Shown: positions 32,481-41,424 of the stretch, piece after piece
Position numbering within the stretch: the stretch's first letter is position 1
Layout: every line of letters starts with the position of its first letter
NCBI RefSeq assembly: GCF_001646655.1
Contig: NZ_LPZN01000002.1
Coordinates: 124,001-188,000 of the forward strand
Source of the DNA: Rhodococcus gordoniae
GTDB taxonomy: Bacteria > Actinomycetota > Actinomycetes > Mycobacteriales > Mycobacteriaceae
DNA: 64,000 bases
Direction of reading: 5' to 3'
The notes under the pieces: model-generated
Seen by the model: the letters and a program-made list of their open reading frames with translations, nothing else
Told to the model about the DNA's origin: nothing
Database searches by the model: none
Made by a program: the position numbers and the translations under genes

Positions 32481-32530
32481 ACGACCCCCGTGCCGGTACC
32501 GGGTGGATCCGGGCCGACGGAGGCGAGCGA

Positions 32531-32860
32531 TCAGCTGTCCGAGCTCCCCGGTGTCCGGTAGCTCGCCTCGCGCCGCGCGGCCTCGTCGACCTGTTCGGGC
32601 GTGAGCAGGGCGATCGGCGTGGACCGCGCGGCACCGGATGCGATGGTGCGGAGCTCGAGTGTCGCGGCCGCGATCTCGTCGGGCACTTCGCCGAGCACGT
32701 ACAGGTCGTGGCCGCCGAGTGCGAAGTGCACCGAATCGACCGTCCCACCCACGCTTTCGACCATCCGGACGATGGCGTCGCGCCGGGACGTGCCACCGTC
32801 CGTGAGCAGACCGCGGGCGCCGTCCGCGGTGTAGTTCACCTGCCAGAGATATCGCGGCAT
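32531..32860 (-). CDS. GYD-domain protein
   Basis: 109 aa. The ferredoxin-like GYD fold is recognisable from RYLWQVNYTADGARGLL, the MVESVGGTVDSVHFALGGHD core (DLYVLGEVPD follows), and an AAATLELRTIASGAARST helix. Function unknown. ATG 32860 follows AAGGAG. It faces the F420-dependent oxidoreductase gene in a divergent arrangement. Confidence 0.85.
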   Translation of the reverse strand: MPRYLWQVNYTADGARGLLTDGGTSRRDAIVRMVESVGGTVDSVHFALGGHDLYVLGEVPDEIAAATLELRTIASGAARSTPIALLTPEQVDEAARREASYRTPGSSDS

Positions 32861-32990
32861 GATCGTCTCCTTCTCGGGGATGTCGACCTCCATGGTCGGT
32901 CCACCTCGCGTCGTTGCGGACGGTTTCGCCGGTAATCGAGGCATAGTCTCGATACGGAAGAGCGCATCCGCCGCATCGAAAGGGAGTGCC

Positions 32991-33398
32991 GTGCCGAAAC
33001 GACCGATGCCCGAGGCCGTCGCAGAATTCCTCGCGCAGCCCAACTACGCCACGATCAGTTCCCTGCGCCCGGATGGGCAGCCGGTCTCCGTTCCGACCTG
33101 GTACGTCGTCGAGGACGGCCGCATCCTCGTCAACATGGACTCCGGGCGCAAGCGCCTCGAATACCTGCGGAACGATCCGCGGGTCAGTGTGTCGGCGATG
33201 GATCCGCAGGATTGGGTCACGCATGTGAGCATCCAGGGACGGGTCGTCGAATTCGCCGACGATCCGTCCCTGGAGGACATCGACCGGATCGCTCGTCACT
33301 ACACGGGCAAGCCGTACCACGCGCGGGACGGCAAGCGCGTGAACGCGTGGATCGAGATCGATCGTTGGCACGCATGGGGTCGTCTGCGTGATGCCTGA
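32991..33398 (+). CDS. PPOX-class F420-dependent oxidoreductase
   Basis: 135 aa with a split beta-barrel: ATISSLRPDGQPVSVPTWYV, NMDSGRKRLEYLRNDPRVSV and VTHVSIQGRVVEFAD are typical of the flavin/F420-binding family, and a WHAWGR end closes the fold. GTG 32991 follows AAAGGGA. Such proteins reduce diverse organics using F420H2. Convergent with hdeD, whose 3' end forms a shared hairpin. Confidence 0.88.
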   Translation: MPKRPMPEAVAEFLAQPNYATISSLRPDGQPVSVPTWYVVEDGRILVNMDSGRKRLEYLRNDPRVSVSAMDPQDWVTHVSIQGRVVEFADDPSLEDIDRIARHYTGKPYHARDGKRVNAWIEIDRWHAWGRLRDA

Positions 33399-33410
33399 GG
33401 CGGGACGGCG

Positions 33411-33441
33411 GAAGGCCGGTGGTCAGAGGACGCCGGCCTTC
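33411..33441. terminator. Bidirectional terminator-like hairpin
   Basis: GAAGGCCGG (33411-33419) pairs with CCGGCCTTC (33433-33441) across a 13-nt loop between convergent genes. The right arm lies in the last codons of hdeD. Confidence 0.55.
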
Positions 33442-34004
33442 TTCGCGACGCTGCGCACCTGGAACGCCAGGATGATGAGCAGCACGCCGAACATGATCGC
33501 GTAGATGCCGAGCAGAACGATCAGACTCAGGATGCCCTCGCCGGGGAAGATCAGCAGCACGATGCCGAACAGGACGGCGACGACGCCCGCGAGCACCGAC
33601 CACACCCACCCGGAGCCGGGGACCTTCCGGAAGCGGAGGCCACCGACGATGCCGGTGATGCCGAACAGGATGGCGTAGAACGCGATGATGTACAGCAGTG
33701 CGAGTGCGGTGATGCCGGGCCAGAACAGCGCGACGAGACCGGCGAGGACGGAGACGACGCCCATGGCGAGCCACCAGCCCCAGCCCTCGGGCTTGTCGCG
33801 GATCGACTGGACGACCAGCACGATGCCGTCGATGATGGCGTAGGCCGCGAAGACGACCACCAGAGCCCAGACGGTGATGCCGGGCCAGACGAGGGCGACG
33901 ACACCGAAGAGAACGGCGAGGATGCCGCGCAGCAGCACCACCCACCAGATCTGCTTCAGCAGTGATCGGAACGGATCGTTGGAAGAAACCGAGCTCGTGG
34001 ACAT
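33423..34004 (-). CDS. HdeD-family membrane protein
   Basis: 193 aa with six membrane helices in three similar pairs. Repeated units VLFGVVALVWPGITVWALV, VLAGLVALFWPGITALALL and VLFGIVLLIFPGEGILSLI carry the HdeD/DUF308 WPG motif. ATG 34004 has AGGAGCC upstream. HdeD is associated with acid resistance in E. coli; the role in actinobacteria is not known. Confidence 0.92.
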   Translation of the reverse strand: MSTSSVSSNDPFRSLLKQIWWVVLLRGILAVLFGVVALVWPGITVWALVVVFAAYAIIDGIVLVVQSIRDKPEGWGWWLAMGVVSVLAGLVALFWPGITALALLYIIAFYAILFGITGIVGGLRFRKVPGSGWVWSVLAGVVAVLFGIVLLIFPGEGILSLIVLLGIYAIMFGVLLIILAFQVRSVAKKAGVL

Positions 34005-34102
34005 GACGGCTCCTGGCGTGTGATGTGATCTTGTAGCCCAGAGGATAAGCGCGGTTGTTCTGCTGCGCGTGCCGAATCGAACCCGAGGTTACGCTCGGGA
34101 AC

Positions 34103-34915
34103 GTGGCCGGGGTGAGGATCGGGATATCGGGATGGCGCTATCCGGGCTGGCGAGGAGACTTCTACCCGGAAGGGCTCGTTCAGCGCCGCGAACTCGAATA
34201 CGCCGCCCACCGGTTCGGATCGATCGAGATCAACGGCTCCTTCTACTCGCTGCAGCGCCCGAGCAGTTATCTCGCGTGGCGGGACGCCGCACCGGACGAC
34301 TTCGTCTTCGCCGTCAAGGGCGGGCGGTTCGTCACCCACATGAAACGGCTCTCGGGTGTCGACGACGCACTCGCGAACTTCTTCGCCTCCGGTGTGCTCG
34401 CGCTCGGCCCGAAACTCGGACCGGTGCTGTGGCAGCTCCCGCCGACCCTCGGTTTCGAGGAGGACAGGCTCGCGGAGTTCTTCGCCCGGTTGCCGCGGAC
34501 CACGACGGCCGCGGCCGAACTCGCCCGTCGCCACACCGACAAGCTCGCCGACGACCGGGTGTGGGTGGAGGTGGACGCCGAGCGTCCGCTGCGTCATGCC
34601 GTCGAGGTGCGGCACCCCGACCTCGCGAGCCCGGAGGCCGTGGAGTTGCTGCGTACGCACGACATCGGGCTCGTCGTCGCCGACACGGCCGGAAAGTTCC
34701 CGTTCCTCACCGAGGTCACGAGCGATTTCGTCTATGTGCGGATGCACGGAGACAAGGAGTTGTACGCGAGCGGGTACACCGCCGAGGTTCTCGACGTGTG
34801 GGCCGAGAGGATCCGCGGGTGGCTGGGCGACGGCAGGGACGTCTACGTCTACTTCGACAACGACATGAAAGGCTGTGCCCCGCACGACGCGCTCGCGTTG
34901 CAGGAACGCCTGTGA
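34103..34915 (+). CDS. DUF72 family TIM-barrel protein
   Basis: 270 aa. The DUF72 opening RIGISGWRYPGWRGDFYP, the EINGSFYSLQ strand and the FVYVRMHGDKELYASGY segment are all present, ending in YVYFDNDMKG. The fold is a TIM-barrel related to nuclease-type proteins, and the function is unproven. GTG 34103 is chosen (GTG 34112 is possible). It overlaps the next gene by GTGA. Confidence 0.88.
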   Translation: MAGVRIGISGWRYPGWRGDFYPEGLVQRRELEYAAHRFGSIEINGSFYSLQRPSSYLAWRDAAPDDFVFAVKGGRFVTHMKRLSGVDDALANFFASGVLALGPKLGPVLWQLPPTLGFEEDRLAEFFARLPRTTTAAAELARRHTDKLADDRVWVEVDAERPLRHAVEVRHPDLASPEAVELLRTHDIGLVVADTAGKFPFLTEVTSDFVYVRMHGDKELYASGYTAEVLDVWAERIRGWLGDGRDVYVYFDNDMKGCAPHDALALQERL

Positions 34916-35427
34916 CCGGGCGTCCACGAGGAGGACAGGAGATCGCTGTGTGGCCCGACCACTGGCCGAGAACGCCGCGGGAGATCGCGGCGGCCACCGC
35001 CGATGCGCTCGCCGCCGTCCGCAGCGAGTCGGCCGAGCCCTTCGACGAGGCGGTCGCGGTGCTGGCGGACCTGCCCTACGAGCAGGTCACGGCCGTGCAC
35101 GCGGGCATGGTCCGGGAGTTGCTCGAAGAACTGCATCCCGACGGACTGGCCGGTGCGGACGTGCAGGCGGTGCTCGAACGCTCCGTCCGCTCCGGACTGC
35201 GATGGGTGCCGTCGCTCGAACCCGATGCCGTCGTCGCCGTGCTCACGGGTGCGCTCGGTGTGTCCGATCCCGACGCCGGACGTCCGAGGATCCGTCCCGA
35301 GCAGTATCTGGCGGCCGGGTTGCTCGTGGTGGCCGACCTCGTCGCTGCGCGCCGCGTGGCTCCCGAGGCGTACCTGCGCCGCGCCGTGAGCGAGATCGAA
35401 CGGGCCGAGACGCACGAGATGCCCTGA
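34912..35427 (+). CDS. Hypothetical protein coupled to the DUF72 gene
   Basis: 171 aa, helical, acidic, without signal or membrane segments. I recognise no domain. Segments such as PEQYLAAGLLVVADLVAARR suggest a helical bundle. GTG 34912 overlaps the DUF72 stop (GTGA); a GTG at 34948 is an alternative. Translational coupling hints at a joint role with the DUF72 protein. Confidence 0.7.
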   Translation: MTGRPRGGQEIAVWPDHWPRTPREIAAATADALAAVRSESAEPFDEAVAVLADLPYEQVTAVHAGMVRELLEELHPDGLAGADVQAVLERSVRSGLRWVPSLEPDAVVAVLTGALGVSDPDAGRPRIRPEQYLAAGLLVVADLVAARRVAPEAYLRRAVSEIERAETHEMP

Positions 35428-35440
35428 CCGTCGTCGGGGT

Positions 35441-35953
35441 TCAGTTCGGGTAGTGGTTCTCGACGTTGCGGACGACTCTGCGCAACAGGTCGGACAGGGT
35501 CTGCAGTTCGTCGTCGCCGAGCCCTTCGAGCATCTGTTTCTCGCGTGCCAGTCGCCGGGGGAACTCTGCCTCGACCAGTGCGCGGCCTTCGTCGGTGAGG
35601 GTGAGCAGCACGACGCGGCCGTCGCGCTCGAGTCGTGTGCGTTCGACGAGACCGAGTGTGGCGAGTCGCTCGGTGTGCTTCGTGGTGGACGCACCGGAGA
35701 TGCCCGTGATCGAGGTGACCTCGCTGGCACGTAACGGATGGTCGCTGCGGGCGAGCGCGCTGAGCACCTCGAACTCGCTGCGGCTGATGCCGCTCGGTTC
35801 GAGTTCCCGATCGAAACAGGTGAGTGCGAGCGACCCGATGCGGGTGATGCGGCCGATCACGTCGATGGGGCGGAGGTCGAGGTCGGGGTAGTGAGCGGTC
35901 CATCCGAGACGTACGCGATCGACGTAATCGGACTGGGGTGTCTCGGAGGGCAT
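35441..35953 (-). CDS. MarR-family transcriptional regulator
   Basis: 170 aa with the winged HTH at about residues 55-125: SRSEFEVLSALARSDHPLRA, ITGISGASTTKHTERLATLG and the wing VERTRLERDGRVVLLTLT. It is divergent from a FUSC-type membrane protein, with a dyad between them, so it probably represses that exporter and itself. ATG 35953 follows GGAGGG on the coding strand only weakly. Confidence 0.92.
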   Translation of the reverse strand: MPSETPQSDYVDRVRLGWTAHYPDLDLRPIDVIGRITRIGSLALTCFDRELEPSGISRSEFEVLSALARSDHPLRASEVTSITGISGASTTKHTERLATLGLVERTRLERDGRVVLLTLTDEGRALVEAEFPRRLAREKQMLEGLGDDELQTLSDLLRRVVRNVENHYPN

Positions 35954-35996
35954 GTGGCAAGTCTAACGGCAGCGGACAAACAATTTCATAGATATT

Positions 35997-36011
35997 TTAC
36001 TGGTGAAGTAA
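35997..36011. promoter_or_regulatory. MarR operator candidate
   Basis: TTACT-GGTGA-AGTAA is a perfect 5-bp dyad in the AT-rich gap between the MarR and FUSC genes, 12 bp before the FUSC ATG. It would overlap the promoter or 5' end, fitting repression. Confidence 0.5.
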
Positions 36012-36023
36012 TAGGGTGAACGG

Positions 36024-37436
36024 ATGCTCGACCGCCGACTCGACGACCGCCCTCAGCTCCGTCACGCCCGGGGAGCGCTCGCGCATCCACTGTCGGTGAG
36101 TGCGTGGAAGGACGCCCTCGAGGTGCGTCACGGCGACCCGACCGTGGCCGTCGCGCTCCGTGTGGGGTTCGCGACGATGCTCGCTCTCGTCGGCGGTGGT
36201 CTGCTCGGTTACGCGCAGGTGGCCGGTTTCGCCGCCCTCGGCGCACTCACGAGTGCCTTCCTGAGATACGAGCCGTATCGGCGTCTCGCGGTGCGACTTC
36301 CGTGGGTCGGTCTCGGCATCGTCGGGTACACCGCGTTCGGTGCTGCGCTCGGCGCGATGGGTGCTCCACTGTGGGTGCAGATCGTCGTGCTCTCAGTGGG
36401 TTCGGCCGTCGCGTACTGGGTGTTCACGGCCTTCTCCCTCATGGGCCCCGGCCCGGTGATCCTCATCTTCGCGGCCGCCGGCGCCGCCGGTTTCTCCGAC
36501 GGATGGGGAGATGCGGGCCTGGTCACCGCCGCTGCGGCGATCGGTGCGCTGCTCGGATACGTCGTGGCGATGCTGCCCGCGCTCTCCCATCCCCACACGC
36601 CCGCTCGTCTCGCGGTCGCGCGTGCCCTCGCGGCGGTCTCCGCCGTCGAAACTCGCGGTGCGGAAGCCGTTCCCGTAGCGCGGCAGAGCATCCGGAAGGC
36701 GCGCGAGACCGTCGCACTCAACGCTCCGCGGCGTCCGGACGCCCATGTCCACGAACTGGTCGCCCTGCTCGACGCGGCCGAGACGGTGCTCGACAGCGGA
36801 CCGCACGACACCTTCCGCGCGCGCCGCGACGACTTCACCCGATTCGAGTCGGAACTTCGGAAAGCACGGCGCGACATCGAGATTCCACGCGTCGATGTCG
36901 AGGGTCGGCCGGTGCTGCCGACGCCGCCCGGCTTCGTCCGTGAAGGATGTGGTCGTCTGCTCGACCGCCTCGTGCTGATCGGAGCGGCCCGGATCTTCGT
37001 GGCGTCGTTGCTCGCCGCGTCGCTCGCCGCACTGATCGGGCTCGACCATCCGTTGTGGGCTGCGATGGGTGCCCTGGCGGCGCTGCAAGGACTGAACTAC
37101 CGCAACACCGTTCAGCGCGGCATCCAGCGTCTGATCGGAAATGTCGGCGGTGCGATGATCGCTGCCGTGCTGCTCGTGCTCGATCCGGGCTACTGGCCGG
37201 TGGTCGCGGCCGCCGTGCTGTTCCAGACGCTCACCGAACTCACGGTGACCCGGAACTACGGGCTCGCCTCCGTCGGGGTCACGACGATGGCGTTGCTGCT
37301 CACCGGTCTCGGGCAGCACGCGGGTCCGGGCCTCGCCGTCAACCGGGTCGTCGACACCGTCATCGGCGTGGTCGTGGGCGTGATCGTCGCTGCGGTGACC
37401 ATCCGACGCGACGACCGGCACCATCTCGTCGCGTGA
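36024..37436 (+). CDS. FUSC-family inner-membrane protein (fusaric acid/aromatic acid efflux type)
   Basis: 470 aa in two halves, each with about five or six membrane helices (around residues 45-185 and 320-460), separated by a cytosolic helical domain. The second half has the conserved HPLWAAMGALAALQG and GNVGGAMIAAVLLVL patterns. FUSC-family proteins export fusaric acid or aromatic carboxylates. It is divergent from a MarR regulator of the sort that responds to such acids. Single-subunit actinobacterial forms lack periplasmic partners, as here. Confidence 0.85.
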   Translation: MLDRRLDDRPQLRHARGALAHPLSVSAWKDALEVRHGDPTVAVALRVGFATMLALVGGGLLGYAQVAGFAALGALTSAFLRYEPYRRLAVRLPWVGLGIVGYTAFGAALGAMGAPLWVQIVVLSVGSAVAYWVFTAFSLMGPGPVILIFAAAGAAGFSDGWGDAGLVTAAAAIGALLGYVVAMLPALSHPHTPARLAVARALAAVSAVETRGAEAVPVARQSIRKARETVALNAPRRPDAHVHELVALLDAAETVLDSGPHDTFRARRDDFTRFESELRKARRDIEIPRVDVEGRPVLPTPPGFVREGCGRLLDRLVLIGAARIFVASLLAASLAALIGLDHPLWAAMGALAALQGLNYRNTVQRGIQRLIGNVGGAMIAAVLLVLDPGYWPVVAAAVLFQTLTELTVTRNYGLASVGVTTMALLLTGLGQHAGPGLAVNRVVDTVIGVVVGVIVAAVTIRRDDRHHLVA

Positions 37437-37498
37437 CGAGACGGCACCGGTCGTCGGTGGTGCTCATGGCCTGCTGCCGGAAAGCGGCGGGGTGATGC

Positions 37499-37897
37499 TC
37501 AGGAGTGGGCGGCTTCGAACCGCTCGAGGATGTGCCGCGGGATCCGGCCGCGCGAGCTGACGTCGTAACCCTTGTTACGAGCCCAGTGTCGGATCGCGGC
37601 CAGTTGCTCCGGCGACCGAGTGGGCGGAATCGCCTTGTGGGTTCCCGCCGTCCGTGTGCGGGCTCGTGCTGCCGTCGTCTTCGGCGTGATGGTGCGGGTG
37701 GTCGACGCGGGCTTCGCAGGTGCCTTCTCGTGAAGCCACGGGCGGAGTACCGCCAGGAACTTGTCTGCGTTCGCCGGCCGCAGGTCGATTTCGTACTCGT
37801 CGTCGTCGACCGTGATGCGGAACGACTGCGCCAGGCCGTCCATGATCGGTTGGCCGTCGATATCGTCGAAATATTGGACGCGCACTTTCTGTGCCAC
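37499..37897 (-). CDS. lsr2: Lsr2-family nucleoid-associated protein
   Basis: 132 aa. The N-terminal oligomerisation domain starts AQKVRVQYFDDIDGQPI; a Thr/Ala/Arg-rich linker (68-92) follows; the C-terminal DNA-binding domain ends IRHWARNKGYDVSSRGRIPR, in which the RGR triplet enters the minor groove of AT-rich DNA. GTG 37897 follows AAGGAG. It silences AT-rich horizontally acquired DNA in mycolata. The gene is downstream of the nucleoside hydrolase by 38 bp. Confidence 0.94.
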   Translation of the reverse strand: MAQKVRVQYFDDIDGQPIMDGLAQSFRITVDDDEYEIDLRPANADKFLAVLRPWLHEKAPAKPASTTRTITPKTTAARARTRTAGTHKAIPPTRSPEQLAAIRHWARNKGYDVSSRGRIPRHILERFEAAHS

Positions 37898-37935
37898 GTT
37901 TTATCTCCTTGTCCCCGAACTGTGCGCTGTCGACG

Positions 37936-39030
37936 CTAGTTCTTACTCGGGGGTAGGCTCAAATCGCGAATGTACGATCCCACTCGCTCGACGAAATGAT
38001 CGAAGAACTCGGCCGGGCGGGTGCCCGCCACGATAACCGCGTTCGGCGTCCTCTGCCACATACCGGACAGATCGGCGACCGTCGTACCCCGGGTGAGCCG
38101 CCCGTCGAGTTCGACGTCGACCGTCGCGGGCCGGGAGGTGTAGGGAACCGCGCCCAGCGCGACCGCCGCGGCGAACGGGTCGTGCACGTGCGCGAGGAAG
38201 CCCAGGCCCTGATCACGATGGAACTCCATGTAGAACCGCAATGCGTCGGAGATGTGGCGGACGAGAGGGACATCGGCCGTCGATCGCGTACCGCGCGGGG
38301 CGTCCGGGGAGAGTTCCCCGGAGCGGGGCACCCCGACGACGTCCCCGATCCGCGCGACATGCTCGGGGTACATCTCGATCGACTCGGTGACGTCGAGCGG
38401 GCACACGATCGGCCGCCGGTCCGGAGGCGCGATCGAGAAGGCGTCGAACACGACCTTGGCGGCCTCCGGATCCACCGCGACGTTCCATTCCGAGGTCGGT
38501 GTCGTATTACCCGGATGGTGGAAACATCCACCCATGATCACGAGGCGACGCAACCGCGTCGGCAGCCCGGGGTCGATACGCAGGGCGAGCGCGAGATTGG
38601 TGAGCGGACCGGTGACGAGCCCGGTGAGCTCGCCCGGATGCTCGCGGGTGAGATCGACCCATGCCTGCGCGGCCGATCGCGACGACCGCGAGCGCGACGC
38701 AGCGGGAAGTTCCGCGTACCCGATCCCCTGCGGACCGTGGGTGTCCTCGGTGGTCATCAGCGGCGCGACCAACGGAACCTGCGATCCGGCAGCCACTTCG
38801 ATGTCCGGCCGGCCGCACACCTCGAGCCACGACAGAGTGTTGGCGGTGACCTGGTCCACCGGCACGTTCCCCGCCGTGCACAGGGCGGCGACGATCTCGG
38901 CTTCCGGGCTCGCGACGAGATAGAGCAGGGCGAGGGCGTCGTCGATGCCGGTGTCGACGTCGACGATCAGGCGGGTACGGGTGACCGGAACATCGGGTTC
39001 GTGTACGTGCACGATCCCATCTTGGGGCAT
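37936..39030 (-). CDS. Nucleoside hydrolase (IUNH family)
   Basis: 364 aa. The calcium-binding signature DVDTGIDDALAL (D24, D26, D30, D31) sits at the N-terminus, and the VTGPLTNLALAL, MGGCFHHPGNTTPTSEWN and VHDPFAAAVAL segments complete the active site. It hydrolyses the N-glycosidic bond of nucleosides for salvage. ATG 39030 is used; a later GTG at residue 16 would also retain the signature. Divergent from the thioesterase-cyclase pair. Confidence 0.92.
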   Translation of the reverse strand: MPQDGIVHVHEPDVPVTRTRLIVDVDTGIDDALALLYLVASPEAEIVAALCTAGNVPVDQVTANTLSWLEVCGRPDIEVAAGSQVPLVAPLMTTEDTHGPQGIGYAELPAASRSRSSRSAAQAWVDLTREHPGELTGLVTGPLTNLALALRIDPGLPTRLRRLVIMGGCFHHPGNTTPTSEWNVAVDPEAAKVVFDAFSIAPPDRRPIVCPLDVTESIEMYPEHVARIGDVVGVPRSGELSPDAPRGTRSTADVPLVRHISDALRFYMEFHRDQGLGFLAHVHDPFAAAVALGAVPYTSRPATVDVELDGRLTRGTTVADLSGMWQRTPNAVIVAGTRPAEFFDHFVERVGSYIRDLSLPPSKN

Positions 39031-39071
39031 CCCGATGAGCGCGCCGCGTCCGGTGCTGGGAGAATTTTCGA

Positions 39072-39878
39072 ATGCACGAGCGTAAGAACCGCGGTTATTT
39101 CACCGAGGACGACGGTGTCTACCTGCCGACGAAGTACGCGACCAGTCCGTGGTCGGACACGATGCTCAACGGGCCGTGTGTGAGTGGCCTGGTGGCGCGT
39201 GAGCTCGAGATCCACCATGCCGTCGATGGTTTCGTCCCGTCCCGGTTCACGCTCGATCTCTTCAGGCCGGTGCGCAACGAGCCGATCACCTTCACCACCA
39301 CCCGGGTGCGCGACGGCAACCGCATCCGCGTCGCCGACGCGAACCTGATGCAGGGCGGTGAGGTGTCGGCGCGCGCGACGCTCACCTTCCTCCGTAAGTC
39401 GGCACCGCCGCCCGGATCGGTGTGGATGCGTGGTGAGTCCCCGACGCCTCCGCCCGGTTCGCCGGAGACACAGCCGGGACCGCTCGAGTACTCGTCGTGG
39501 TACGGCAGCGACGGCCCGGGATGGACGCGGGTGCGGTCGGAACACCAGAACTCCGATCGCAAGCGCCTGTGGTCGCGGCAGCTGTCGATCATCGTCGGCG
39601 AGGAGCTGTCGCCGTTCGTCAACACCGCGACCGTCGGTGAGGGTACGTCGTTCGTGACCAACTGGTCGGACAAGGGTGTCGGCTACATCAATTCCGATGT
39701 CACCCTGGCACTGTCCCGTCTGCCGGAAGGACCGGAGGTCGGTATCGAGGCCGACAACCACATCAGCAGCGAGGGCATCGCGGTCGGCACGGCGGTGTTG
39801 TTCGACCGTCTCGGCGCGTTCGGCACCGGTGTGGTCACGGCGCTCGCGAATGCGCAACGGCAGGTCGATTTCGGCTGA
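39072..39878 (+). CDS. Acyl-CoA thioesterase-family (double hotdog) protein
   Basis: 268 aa, resembling two hotdog domains in tandem: the first (residues ~25-115) with PSRFTLDLFRPVRNEPITF, the second (~165-260) with YINSDVTLALSRLPEG and SEGIAVGTAVLFDRLG. No membrane or signal segment. Start ATG 39072. It is followed 19 bp later by a cyclase-family gene, so they probably share an mRNA. A decayed relative sits at 12829-13140. Confidence 0.8.
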   Translation: MHERKNRGYFTEDDGVYLPTKYATSPWSDTMLNGPCVSGLVARELEIHHAVDGFVPSRFTLDLFRPVRNEPITFTTTRVRDGNRIRVADANLMQGGEVSARATLTFLRKSAPPPGSVWMRGESPTPPPGSPETQPGPLEYSSWYGSDGPGWTRVRSEHQNSDRKRLWSRQLSIIVGEELSPFVNTATVGEGTSFVTNWSDKGVGYINSDVTLALSRLPEGPEVGIEADNHISSEGIAVGTAVLFDRLGAFGTGVVTALANAQRQVDFG

Positions 39879-39897
39879 TCCGAACAGGAGTGATGTC

Positions 39898-40548
39898 ATG
39901 CGCGTACGGCGGATCGTCGACCTGACCCACGTGATCTCCCCGGACATCCAGGTCTATCCCGGGGATCCGGCACCGACGTTCACACCGCACGCCACCGTCG
40001 AGACCGACGGATTCGACCTGATGCGCATCGACATGGGATCGCAGACCGGCACCCACGTCGACGCGCCCCGGCACGTGCGCAGCGGCGGCGCCGCGATCGA
40101 CGCGGTACCGCCGGATGTCCTCGTCGGACGCGGTGTGGTGCTCGATGTGCGCGCTGGTGTCGACGCCGGTTCGCTTGTCACCGCCGACATGTGGGGCCGG
40201 TGCACGATCGGTCCCGGCGACATCGCGCTGGTCCTCACCGGCTGGTCGCGGTATTTCGGCACCGATCGGTATTTCGACCATCCGGCCATGAGCGTCGACG
40301 CGTGCCGGTGGTTGCTCGACCGCGGGGTCCGCACCCTCGGGATCGACGCGCCGAGCGTGGACCCTACGGGTGACGAGACGCTCGCGGCGCATCACGTGCT
40401 TGCCGAGGCGGGCGCGATCATCTGCGAGAACCTGCGCAATCTCGACGCGATCGACTTCGCGGATCCGCTCGTGTCCTTGTTGCCGATCCCGTTCGCCGGC
40501 GTCGACGGGGCCCCGGTGCGGGCGGTCGCGATGCAGATCGAGAAGTGA
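39898..40548 (+). CDS. Cyclase-family (kynurenine formamidase-like) metal hydrolase
   Basis: 216 aa. The family's metal motif GTHVDAPRH (H53, D55, H59) is intact, following GSQT, with IDAPSVDP and HHVLAEAGAIICENL further on. Manganese- or zinc-dependent amide or lactone hydrolysis is the family activity; kynurenine formamidase is one example. ATG 39898 has AGGAG 7 bp upstream. No tryptophan-catabolic genes are near, so the substrate is open. Confidence 0.9.
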   Translation: MRVRRIVDLTHVISPDIQVYPGDPAPTFTPHATVETDGFDLMRIDMGSQTGTHVDAPRHVRSGGAAIDAVPPDVLVGRGVVLDVRAGVDAGSLVTADMWGRCTIGPGDIALVLTGWSRYFGTDRYFDHPAMSVDACRWLLDRGVRTLGIDAPSVDPTGDETLAAHHVLAEAGAIICENLRNLDAIDFADPLVSLLPIPFAGVDGAPVRAVAMQIEK

Positions 40549-40597
40549 CCGTCCCGCACCCGGGAGGTCGAGAACCGTCCGCAGAAAACCGGCCCGG

Positions 40598-41269
40598 CTA
40601 TCGGCCGAGTGCCGTCGTGAGCGAGGACAAGTGGTCGCGGGTGACGGCGGCGGCGGTCACCCCGTCACGGTCCGCGATGGCGTCGTAGATGCGTCGGTGG
40701 GTATCGTGGTCGGCGTCGTCCCCGTGGGTGCCGCGCGTGCGGAGCATTTCGATCATGGCGTGACGGTTACGGGGTGTGAAGCCGTCGAACAGGTCGAGAA
40801 GGATCGGGTTGTGTGCGGCGATCACGATGGTGCGGTGGAAGACGATGTCGGTGTCGACGTGTTCCTCGATGGCCGTGCGATGGGTTTCGCGTTCCCGCAG
40901 TGACTTCTTCAATGCCCGCAGTTCGGCGGGGGTGCGGCGCGCGGCGGCAAGGGCCGAGGCCTCGACCTCGACGGCGATGCGGGCCTCGATCACGGCGAGG
41001 ATGTCGGCGCGCGCGACCGTGCGCGTCCAGTTCTCGGGTGCGTCGAGAGCGGTGACGAACACGCCGGCGCCCTGCCGGGTGGTCAGGATGCCGCGTCCGG
41101 CGAGCTGACGGATCGCTTCGCGGACGGTGGAGCGGCCGACGCCGAGCTGCGGAGCCAGCGTCGTCTCGCCGGGCAGCTTGGCGCCGAGCGGCCATTCTCC
41201 GGATCGGATGCGCTCGAGGAGCAGTTCGGCGGCCTGGTCGGCGAGAGGCTCGCGGCGGACGACGGTCAT
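40598..41269 (-). CDS. FadR-subfamily GntR transcriptional regulator
   Basis: 223 aa. Winged HTH at ~8-72 (LPGETTLAPQLGVGRSTVRE, LTTRQGAGVFV). An all-helical FCD effector domain at ~90-215 has the metal/ligand pattern DIVFHRTIV, DTHRRIYDAI and TRDHLSSL. ATG 41269. It faces the cyclase gene convergently and leuA divergently. The target may be its own gene or a nearby transporter. Confidence 0.92.
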   Translation of the reverse strand: MTVVRREPLADQAAELLLERIRSGEWPLGAKLPGETTLAPQLGVGRSTVREAIRQLAGRGILTTRQGAGVFVTALDAPENWTRTVARADILAVIEARIAVEVEASALAAARRTPAELRALKKSLRERETHRTAIEEHVDTDIVFHRTIVIAAHNPILLDLFDGFTPRNRHAMIEMLRTRGTHGDDADHDTHRRIYDAIADRDGVTAAAVTRDHLSSLTTALGR

Positions 41270-41334
41270 GGTTCCATCATCGCAGAATCGCCTACTCCTC
41301 TACTTGTCTGAGGAGTTATGTTAGCCTTCGGGGC

Positions 41335-41382
41335 ATGCGCTCCTTCGCGTTCCTTCTCCTTCGCCGCCACGGCGGGGCCTAG
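41335..41382 (+). CDS. Candidate leuA leader peptide (15 aa)
   Basis: The short frame encodes [15 protein letters not shown], with three consecutive leucine codons (CTT CTC CTT), 75 bp before leuA. The stop codon lies within a hairpin (41373-41398) that competes with a second one. This is the layout of a ribosome-mediated attenuator controlled by charged tRNA-Leu. Start ATG 41335 follows CTTCGGGGC only weakly. Confidence 0.6.
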   Translation: MRSFAFLLLRRHGGA

Positions 41383-41424
41383 CCGGACCGGCTCCCCGTC
41401 GTGGAGTCGAACACGCGCCGGTCC
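41373..41424 (+). promoter_or_regulatory. Alternative hairpins of a leuA attenuator
   Basis: Hairpin A pairs CGGGG (41373-41377) with CCCCG (41394-41398) and AGCCG with CGGCT inside. Hairpin B pairs GGACCGGC (41385-41392) with GCCGGTCC (41417-41424). They share bases and cannot form together. The leader stop codon is inside A, so ribosome stalling at the leucine codons would change which one forms. Confidence 0.55.

Noticed and set aside
30690-33371. Long minus-strand frame opposite the acyl-CoA ligase
   Set aside because: No family motifs and antisense to a protein with a full set of ANL motifs.
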